This document shows, in pieces, positions 55,968-64,000 of a DNA stretch of 64,000 nucleotides; within the stretch, counting starts at the first letter, position 1; every line of letters begins with the position of its first letter. A model generated the notes under the pieces. The model searched no databases and was not told the origin of the DNA. It was given only the letters and a program-made list of their open reading frames with translations. The stretch is from Carnegiea gigantea. Taxonomy: Eukaryota > Streptophyta > Magnoliopsida > Caryophyllales > Cactaceae. The stretch spans positions 23,028 through 87,027 of the forward strand of contig JAKOGI010002774.1 of the NCBI GenBank assembly GCA_029747015.1, given 5' to 3'. The position numbers and the translations under genes were made by a program.

Positions 55968-57692
55968 ATGGGAAGGAAGCGAATTAGGGAGTCCTCTGCG
56001 GGTCCATCTGCACCCAAGAAGTCATCTAGAGCAGCAACGTCATCCACTGCGCCTACTGCGGCGAAAGGTACAAAAGATGCTTTTCCTCTTGTATTACCTG
56101 CTAGTACCCGAGGTTTGCAATTTATTTCTGATGCACAAAAGGCCCGTTACGAGTCATTAGTCACTAGATATGCTAGTGAACAAAAATTCTTTCATGCTGA
56201 CTCATTACGAACTCTAGGCCTGTTAGATGACATGTTGGTTTTGTTTGGTCGTTTAGGCTGGTCTGATTATATAAACATGCAGTATGCCTCATATGATCGA
56301 CTCATGGTTGAGTTTTTGAGTGCCTTGAGTATTGATTGGGATGGTCGTTACAATGGTCAGGAGGTCGCCATTAGCTTTAGGATGTTTAACGTCGATCACC
56401 GGATGAGCCTGCGCATGTTTAACGACCTTTTGCGACTCCCGGTGGCCGACGGGGCATATCGTGATGTGCCCTCGTTATGGCGCCCTGACCCCGTTTGGTT
56501 GAGCATTACCTGCTCCAAACGGAAGGACTATCGTGATAGGTGGGGGAGACTCAGGGTCTATGACCCTAGACAGGCGAAGGCTACCGACATTTGTAATGTC
56601 AACTTACGGTACCTTCAGCGCCTTACCGCTAACATTATTTTCAGCCGAAACGATACCCAGAATGGGTGTTGTAAGGCTGAATTATTTATTATTTGGTGCG
56701 CCCTTTCCAGTACCCCTATTGATACGGGGGCCTTCATTATCCGCCACCTGGCGGAAGTGGCCAAACCTAGCAACCGAAACGTCCTTAGCGTTGGCGGTAC
56801 CGTTACCGCCATTGCTATTGCTTTAGGCTACAGCTCGAGACTCTCTTCTCTGGAGTCTCACTTTTTAGGTGGTCACCTCGACCTTGGTACCCTGCATCAT
56901 ATGCATATCATAGATACCAGAGGTGACACTATTCGGTACCCCCACCATAAGACCATCCTTTTCAACCTTCCCAATCCTCAGCGCACCGCAGTAGCAAACA
57001 AAAGAAACTGGAATTGCGACGGGCGCATCCTTAGGGCCACTGTTCTTCCCAGCGAGGAGCAGCTGGCCGCTGATCTGGATTTAGATGAGGGAGAGGAAGG
57101 CGAGGAGAGTGCGGAGGAGAGTGACGAGGGCGCTGAGGCTCCCGAGGCTGCAGCCGAGGATAGTGGAGCTCCTACCTCCCATGAGCCTATTCCACCACCA
57201 CCACCCCTTCACCCACCATTCCCTCATTCCATGGGTGGGTCCTCCTCCTCCGCATCTTCTATGCCGCTTGACCCCACGTTCCTTCAGTCTTTCTCAAACC
57301 TCCAACTGGAGGTATCGGGTCTTAGAGAGGGTTTTAGTGGCATGAGCCGTGATATCCAGCGCATTTCTGGGCGCATGGATTCCATAGAGGAGGGGGTGAG
57401 CCATTTTCGCGGTTATATTGACGGCCAGGAGCAGAGGGAGTTGCGGCGGCTTCAGCATGAGGAGGAGCGGGCCATTCGCGAGGCCCGTGAGTCTGCGGAA
57501 AGGCGTCGGATGAACGAACTGCTTTGGCGTCAGTCCGAGACGATGCGGCGGATGGAGGAGCGTTTTCGCTCTTTCCCTGGCGCCCCGGCAGGTTCTTCAT
57601 CTACTCTACCCTTTGACCAGGGTAGCTCCACCCATTTCTATCCCCTTCCCCCGTCCTTTTGGCCTCCCCCTGGGCCCGATGGGGCCCAATGA
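55968..57692 (+). CDS. Athila ORF1-like protein
   Basis: 574 codons from ATG 55,968 (context AAAATGGGA; an in-frame ATG lies 20 codons upstream) to TGA 57,690. It begins with a basic MGRKRIRESS stretch that looks like a nuclear signal. A domain of about 300 residues follows (RYESLVTRYASEQKFFHADS, AISFRMFNVDHRMSLRMFND, FIIWCALSSTPIDTGAFIIR, VLSVGGTVTAIAIALGY), resembling the plant retrotransposon Athila ORF-1/putative transposon protein family, whose function is not known. Then come an acidic run (DEGEEGEESAEESDEGAE), a proline-rich patch and a C-terminal coiled coil (about 465-555, Glu/Arg-rich). The frame is intact. No membrane segment is seen, so it is not an envelope. Confidence 0.72.
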   Translation: MGRKRIRESSAGPSAPKKSSRAATSSTAPTAAKGTKDAFPLVLPASTRGLQFISDAQKARYESLVTRYASEQKFFHADSLRTLGLLDDMLVLFGRLGWSDYINMQYASYDRLMVEFLSALSIDWDGRYNGQEVAISFRMFNVDHRMSLRMFNDLLRLPVADGAYRDVPSLWRPDPVWLSITCSKRKDYRDRWGRLRVYDPRQAKATDICNVNLRYLQRLTANIIFSRNDTQNGCCKAELFIIWCALSSTPIDTGAFIIRHLAEVAKPSNRNVLSVGGTVTAIAIALGYSSRLSSLESHFLGGHLDLGTLHHMHIIDTRGDTIRYPHHKTILFNLPNPQRTAVANKRNWNCDGRILRATVLPSEEQLAADLDLDEGEEGEESAEESDEGAEAPEAAAEDSGAPTSHEPIPPPPPLHPPFPHSMGGSSSSASSMPLDPTFLQSFSNLQLEVSGLREGFSGMSRDIQRISGRMDSIEEGVSHFRGYIDGQEQRELRRLQHEEERAIREARESAERRRMNELLWRQSETMRRMEERFRSFPGAPAGSSSTLPFDQGSSTHFYPLPPSFWPPPGPDGAQ

Positions 57693-58828
57693 CTGCTTTC
57701 TGTCCCCCCTCCCTTCCCCACCTGTTCTGTATCTCTTCCTATCGTTTTCATTGGGGACAATGAAGAGCTTCGGCATGGGGGGTTAGCTCACCAACTGCTA
57801 GGTGACTGCTCGTAGTTTGTGGTGGTTTGTACATATCCATCTGTTTATTGCATCCTTGCATGCATTAGTTTTCATTAGTTTTTATTTTTATTTTTATTTT
57901 ATTTCTTCTATTTCTTTTTGCATGTAGGATAGAGCATATAGATAGGTAGTGCATTGTATATATTTTATTTTATTTTCTAACCCTTGGCTTCAAGTGGACT
58001 TCTGTTGAGTGGAGCATTACAAGACTGCGAGGTAATTCTTTCAACTCTTCTCTTCATCTATCCACTCTTGCTTAGGGTGCTTTATTGTTTTCATCTTCCC
58101 CCCCCCCAAAAAAAAAAGGAGAAAAAAATTTTTGAAAACCCCTCCTATGACGATTACCAAGACCTTGTGGATCAGTTGGCTGACTTGGTTGTGTATACTT
58201 GTGGGTCCCTTGTGGCAAAAATGTGTTTGCTTGATGATATTGAATTGTTGTGACCACACTGTTTAGTTCGCATTCCTGATCGCCCTTGAAACCCCCTTTT
58301 CGTGAATGATTACTCCTATCCAGTAGGATCTTTGGGGTTAGTTGTGTTATTTGGTAGTGTGACCCGTGAGACTTTGAGCCTATAGACTAATTCATCAATT
58401 TAGTCTCATTTCTTTTCTATGTGTGTCTCTTCCATGATAGCATCTCTAGAACTTGGTTGGATTCTCTTTGAAATCGCTTTTAGCATGTATACAGCAATCA
58501 AAATGATAGAGGCATTCATTTCTTTTTGAGCTGCATAGCCAAATTGCCACCTGTGATGTAATGTTTACCCTTTGCTTACCCCCTTGAGCCTTATCTGTTT
58601 TGTTGTGAACCTCTCACTGCTAGCATTTGGCCTTAACATATTTCCTACCTTCAAGCCAAAGCCAGTAGAGCAACGCTTCACGTTTGTGGGTAACTTTTGG
58701 GTATCCTTGTGGTTATTTTGGCATTTAATGGGGATACATCATGATGATTATTCGGGAAACTTTCTTACTGTTATTGCGCATGCCAAGCACTTATTTATCT
58801 TATCCCTCGCCAACCACAAAAAAAAAAA

Positions 58829-58863
<35 letters not shown>

Positions 58864-59517
58864 GAAAGAAAAAAAAAAGTAATAAAAGTGTTTGGCATGT
58901 TAAGCATAGTGCGCTCCCGATGGTCCATTGGGTTTAGGTATGTTTGATTTCATTGAGAGTGCGATGTGATCTGTTTAATTGTTGGTTGCTCACTAGCTAT
59001 GGCTTTTAGCTCCACATTTCCCAAACTGTTTGTCCCTCTCTTACCTATACTCTTAGCCCCATTTCAACCCTGCGAAGTCCTCTTGATTGTTGTCGTGTAT
59101 TTTGCACTTTAGCGGTGGAGAGTTGAGAATTCTCCCAAGCCTATGGTAGATTGTTTTAGTGGAAGCGAATCGAGTGAACCTCTTTACATCTTAAACACAT
59201 GTGAGGGAGAGCATTTACATTGCCCCCCCTTATGAGAGTCACTACCAAGCCAACTTGCTTGGATGCATCATGATTGGGGAGGGGGTAATATGGTTCGACG
59301 GTGTGTTGACTTGAACTTGTGGTCCTCCAATGATTTGAACTGAATCTTGCAAATTGTATTTATGCCTCAAATTATCCCATTGGCTGTGCGCAACTGTGTT
59401 CAATTCGACTGATCCACTGTTAGCCTTGCCTGAGGAGGCGAGTAGCTAGAGGTTCTTGACTCCCTCTTTTGGTTCTAGTCTTGCTTGGGGACAAGCAAGA
59501 GATAGGCATGGGGGAGT
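57693..59517 (+). other. 3' non-coding region and polypurine tract of the Athila-like element
   Basis: 1.8 kb without a convincing gene. An internal GGCATGGGGGG (57,771-57,781) resembles the terminal purine tract (59,505-59,517). A-runs at 58,108-58,118 and 58,818-58,880 occur. Blocks such as ATTTAGTCTCAT and CATCTCTAGAACTTGG are shared with the older elements at 3.0-3.1 and 7.4-7.5 kb, tying the three to one lineage. Confidence 0.65.
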
Positions 59518-60830
59518 TGATAAACCTATATTTTACACACTTTTAGGCATGATTTTTACCTATTAACTCGGCAATTTCTGGTATAATTTTGTGAGTTTAG
59601 AGGTCGATTATTCATTGTTTACCTCAAATCTGCCTAAAAGTCGTGTTTTTGTGTTTACAGGAGCCTGACTTGAATAAATGAGGAAAACAAGCTAATGCCG
59701 CACCAAATTGAAGCAAAAAGGATCAATATTGAGTTAAAATAAGAGGCACGGTCACTCCAGGCGAGGTGGCACGAGCGTGCCACCCAAAGAAGGGAAGAAG
59801 CTAAGGACAGAGAAGTGGCACGGGGCCCCCGTGCCGAGTGGCACGACCGTGCCACTTTAGTTGTCGTTGTTTTGTCGCTGCTTTGGCATTGTAATTCGGG
59901 AGTTTTCTTGGATTCGACCTTTTTTTCCTCTCTCTCGAATAGGGGCGATTTGAGGGTTCCTAGGTCTAGTTTTATTGCAATTTTAATTTGAAGCTTTGGA
60001 TTGAATTTGGTTACGCTTTTGGTAGATTACTGCTGCAGATTATATACAGAGTATATTCTTCTTCTTTTTCCTCTACGTCTTAATTCAAGTATTCGTATTC
60101 TTGGTTATGTGTATGTTCTTGTGATGAGATGTCGTTTAGGAAGATGTTAGCGGCCTAAAGTCCTTAATCTGGATTGGGTGTTTTTTTTGTAGCCCTGTGC
60201 ATGTAAATGGATGTTAACATTCTAGTTTTTGTGATTACGCCAGAGTATATTGAATTCTCACTTAGCATGGCCAGGTTTGTTCGATGAATTGCCTGAAAGT
60301 GGTTTTTTATTCATGTTCTTAATTAGGGTTTAGGAGACTAACGAAAGTTAGGTTTTTTACTTAGAGTAGAACTTTGTGAGCAATTGAATTACCTGACCGG
60401 AAAGTAGTTGGAGGGTGCCAATTGGGAATGAAATTACTGATCTTTGGTTTTTGTATTCTAGTTTCACGGGAAAGTAGACAAACCTAGGTTAGCTTGATCA
60501 GTCTAATGACATTCGAAAGTAGGTTTTGTAGATGCTTTAAACCGGTAATAATTCCATTTCAATTATCTTGCAGGCAGATTCACACGACCTAGTTTATTTT
60601 CCAATGAACGTCACAGTGCGGTGACCCCCAATCCAGGATTCCCTTCTCATAATTGACTTAGACCAAATAGAGTTAGAATCAGTTAAACCAACTTCACTCG
60701 ACTTTCGCCTAGATTAAGTATTAGAAATCGATTCGGTGGTTGAAACTAAGTTCTCTGTGGACACGACCCGTACTTGCCTTTGCTAGCTACAACTGGCATC
60801 GTGCACTTGCGGTACATTTTTAACACAACA
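59518..60830 (+). mobile_element. 3' LTR of the Athila-like element
   Basis: 1,313 bp, nearly identical to the 5' LTR except for a dense cluster of small insertions, deletions and extra Ts between about 60,110 and 60,560. Hairpins are repeated at 59,766-59,783, 59,817-59,835 and 59,838-59,855. Confidence 0.88.
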
Positions 60831-60847
60831 GTATGTAATGTATGTGC

Positions 60848-60856
<9 letters not shown>

Positions 60857-60910
<54 letters not shown>
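60857..60910. repeat. (TA)n microsatellite
   Basis: About 54 bp of TA repeats preceded by a short GT-rich run. Confidence 0.9.
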
Positions 60911-60912
<2 letters not shown>

Positions 60913-63900
60913 ACATTTTTGTTCTGTAGAATAAACCATCAACATTGTCAAATTGGCAATAACCACATCTACCTATTTGAGTCTAAAACACATCAAGCTC
61001 CAAAGTTTTAATCGGCAAACCAAGTTTTTATTTGACCCCTAATTGCAAGTATTTAAGAAAATTCTTGTTAATCCTATTTATCCAGAAGATGAATGAAGCG
61101 GAAAAAGAGATACACAATTAGTACCATATATATGCATTTTGGCATTTAGGAAAAACAGCAAAAAAATTGGTTTGAAGTAATCGTTATTAACGTTAGAAGC
61201 AAATTAGTGTTTACCTAGTTTTCTTTACGGAAATTTATTGTAGATTACATTTGTAAAATATATGACAAAAACAAAGGAAGAATTAAAATCATGGATACAT
61301 TTATTATCATACTAAGCTAACTAGACCTTATAATAAATATTTAAAAAGGTTACGTAATTATTCATCAATTACATCAATCCAAGTTCTGCCCTGGCCTGCC
61401 CCTCCCCCCCTCCCCTTCAAAAAAAAGATCTAATTACAGTAACTTGCACAATTTTTTTGTTGGGGGAGGGAGGAAGAGAGAGGCACAACCAATAACGCTA
61501 ACATAGAGCAAACCGTTCAATAATTTCGGAACTCCATATGCCCTAATTCTTCACAAATTCTGTATGCTCTTTCTCGTTTGCTTTGTTAGGGGGCAGGGTG
61601 TTGCATAAACCCATTGCACCAACACAACCCATCCTTGGCATCTCTCCTCCAAAGGATAGATTTCTAATTTCTTTCACCTCCATCCCATACGGGGTGACCC
61701 AATTGTGCAAATATCCCCGAAGGCTCCAAGTTTAAGATAGTGCCACCCCCCATCACTAGCTCGTCTAAATATCAAGTTTGTCACTCCCTTATGTTTAAGT
61801 AGCCTCCAGACCATGGTGGACACCAACACCCACACAAGCCCCTATTCCATAGGCCCTCACCCTATAAGTAGCAAGGCCACAATGGATTTGTGCTAGAGCT
61901 CTTTGATACCGGTGCAAGAGATAAAAGAGATAATAAGTTATGGCAGTATGTAGGATATGCAGCTCATCTATAATCTACAACACATTAAAAAGGTACAATT
62001 AAACTGATTACCAATCCTTCTACCACTAACATAGTCACATATAGTTATAAGAAATGGTTTTGTTTCAATTTTGAACCACTTTTTATTAAAGCACAAACAA
62101 AAAAAGAAAAATGATAGAGGAAACCAAATTCATCAAACAATTAAAACAAAGAATTATAGTTTAACAATAATTATAGAAGTACCTACATAGCTAAAAACAA
62201 ATAAGGAGAAAAAATCATCATTGAAGTTCCCAAATCAAAAGGGAGGGAAAAACAACAAATAGAGAAATTATACCTATTGCAACAAATTTCATCACAGATA
62301 TATATTTACCTCCAACAAAAGGCTAATTTTTCATCTTTCTAATTTGCACATTACTTAAGAAATTGATGATGGTTATATTGCCTAGGCCCTAGAGTCTAGT
62401 GTTCAATGAAAAAACCAGTAACAAAAACTTGTAGATAAATTGTTGTTACCTTCGATGTCTTTGGGGCAACAAACAACAAATGCTGGAACTGATATTACAA
62501 AGTGTGCCATCAAGATAAGAAAATGCACATAGAAGATCCCGATTAAATCAAAACTCAACAGTCAAATACAAATGATCCATACTACAAAGAAACTCAACTA
62601 ATCCCTTAACCAAACTATCTACTAATCACATAATTCCTAGTGTTACGTAATCATGGAATCATAAAATATAGCCAACTAAAATCAATGTTAAAAATGACAG
62701 GGCTCGAGAAGGAAGATTTATAGTGCACAATTTGATGCCATAATGAAGTTTAAAAAATAAGTATGGTATCAGTCAAAACTGAATTTAGGAAATAAAGTTC
62801 AATTTAAATATTTGAACACCAAATAGTTAAAATAAACCCAAAAGCATATAATAACATAAATTCTTATATATTGAGTTAGATTATGAAATGTTAAAGAACT
62901 CACAAAGGTACTAACCTTTGTTTAAAAAAAAAAAGGCAAATATATTAACCCATATATGCTGATTATTACTAAATTTAGAATCTACTAATTTATAAGAATT
63001 CAAAATCAAATAATCAAGAATTAGCAACACTATGCACAAAATCCATTTTAATTGGTTTAGTTCACGAAACTTTAATTCTGTAAGCAAGCATATCATGATT
63101 TCAAAGTTGATGATAATAAGTGGCCACTATGGAGAGGAGTTTGTAAGGATGATTGTGGAAATTTTCAGTGTTCCCTTTTCAGAACTCCCTCCCAAAAAAC
63201 CCACCAAAAAGGGCAAAAAAAAAGGAATAACTAAGAAATTTTTTTAATAAACAATAAAAAAAACCCTAACCATTTTGTCCTTATTAATGAATATAGAACA
63301 AACCGATTTGCGCCCCGGCAATATGATAAGGGTGGAGACTCATATAAAAGTAGAAGAATGCTGCAGTTAATTTCAGATAGAGAGAACCATGAATTCTTGA
63401 ACTGTGGGAAGTTACTGGGAGAGAGAGATAGAGAGACAATTATCTGTAGAAAGCGCGAGATAGGGGGAAAGGAGGGTTAAGTAACTTAATTATCAAATTT
63501 TAATAATTAAAAAAAGCATAATTCTTTCAACGGCTAAGATCCATACGATTCATTATGTGAATGGTGGTGATGAAGTTGACTTCGTAAAATTAAGGGGAGT
63601 AAAGTGTTGACAATATTTCTTTTAGATATAGTATTAGATTATCATTTTGAAACGTAACTACTACCGATGTCAATCGGCGACTATAATGCTTAAGTAATCC
63701 TTTGAATAAGAAGGGTAATTAATAATATTTTCAATGAGTGATTGTACTAAAGATATATAGATTTTTTACCGATATGCAAAACCCCTCCCCTCCAACATGA
63801 ATAATTCATAGCACGCAAATTCCTGTATTAACACGAACTAAATCGAAGAGTTTGAGAATAAGTAGGGGAAGAGTTTTGGTAAGTGAAGGAAATTTTCCAT

Positions 63901-64000
63901 ATTTTTTTTAAAAAAAGGGAAACATAGGGAGAGTGAAATCTCCGCCCTAGAAATGGCCCCTCTTTAATTTTCAAAAATAATGCCATGTAGGTCGTCACGT
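60911..64000. other. intergenic sequence, no gene supported
   Basis: AT-rich DNA with only short frames. On the minus strand, 61,900-61,560 is less AT-rich and has the piece ELVMGGGTILNLEPSGIFAQ, but stops surround it and I recognise no family. A GA-rich stretch (63,415-63,480) and GGGGGAGGGAGG (61,460-61,480) are simple-sequence tracts. The 71-codon frame at 63,032-63,247 ends in a lysine-rich low-complexity tail and is not convincing. Confidence 0.4.

Larger units (their letters stand above)
51248..60830 (+). mobile_element. Athila-like Gypsy retrotransposon, non-autonomous, 9.58 kb
   Basis: Two long, very similar LTRs (51,248-52,537 and 59,518-60,830), a tRNA-Asp primer site (52,543), gag, protease, an Athila-ORF1-like gene and a polypurine tract (CATGGGGGAG, 59,508-59,517). 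No reverse transcriptase, RNase H or integrase sequence lies between the protease (ends 55,184) and the next ORF. Directly after the protease comes AAGCGCTTCTTGGGAGGCAA (about 55,208), a block I associate with the end of pol in Athila-type elements, so pol appears internally deleted. Flanks do not show a clean 5-bp target duplication (ATATA versus GTATG). Confidence 0.85.

Noticed and set aside
58572..58937. 121-codon frame in the Gypsy 3' region
   Set aside because: Ends in a long lysine run from an A-tract and matches non-coding sequence shared with the older elements.

Overview
This is nuclear DNA of a flowering plant, most likely a dicot. It is AT-rich and gene-poor, with GT-AG introns, and is packed with nested retrotransposons, DNA transposons and an endogenous pararetrovirus. 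There are no bacterial operons, rRNA genes or CRISPR arrays. Almost every long reading frame belongs to a mobile element. The only good candidate for an ordinary host gene is a 127-residue protein at 33,279-33,662, which has its own CCAAT/TATA promoter and polyadenylation signal.

Layout. 1-1,930: decayed sequence with possible exon scraps on the minus strand and a reiterated TGACTAATAAT repeat. 1,931-2,295: a tiny TRIM/SMART retrotransposon with 73-bp LTRs, followed by part of a second one. 2,774-9,975: Athila-like Gypsy sequence arranged internal-LTR-internal-LTR, with a tRNA-Asp primer site. 9,976-12,450: decayed Copia fragment (gag, protease, integrase). 12,450-14,425: a second arm of the TGACTAATAAT repeat in inverted orientation. 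14,425-18,420: degenerate intergenic DNA ending in the 3' end of a LINE (RNase H and poly-A). 18,463-32,790: two nearly full-length copies of one endogenous caulimovirid, tail to tail, each about 7.1-7.3 kb, circularly permuted relative to each other and both broken. 33,177-33,820: the candidate host gene. 34,283-37,173: two MITEs. 37,458-38,120: a TRIM on the minus strand. 38,238-50,796: a repeat element split by a 10.5-kb CACTA transposon carrying both the TNPD-like and the second (Transposase_24-type) genes, with a hAT MITE nested inside. 50,797-51,247: possible Helitron end and a TA microsatellite. 51,248-60,830: a 9.6-kb Athila-like Gypsy element with long LTRs and intact gag, protease and Athila-ORF1-like frames, but no reverse transcriptase, RNase H or integrase. 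60,831-64,000: microsatellite and unassigned intergenic DNA.

The observations most worth following up are: (1) the 7-kb inverted pararetrovirus pair, whose promoter and poly-A signals survive while its enzymes are broken, so it could yield double-stranded RNA; (2) a series of near-perfect GGCACG...CGTGCC hairpins in both LTRs and the internal region of the Gypsy element; (3) a non-autonomous Gypsy element that keeps three clean reading frames; (4) the repeat-containing 127-residue protein; (5) the 282-bp TRIM.

All calls come from reading the sequence and recalled family features. No database search was run, and boundaries marked approximate are by eye.
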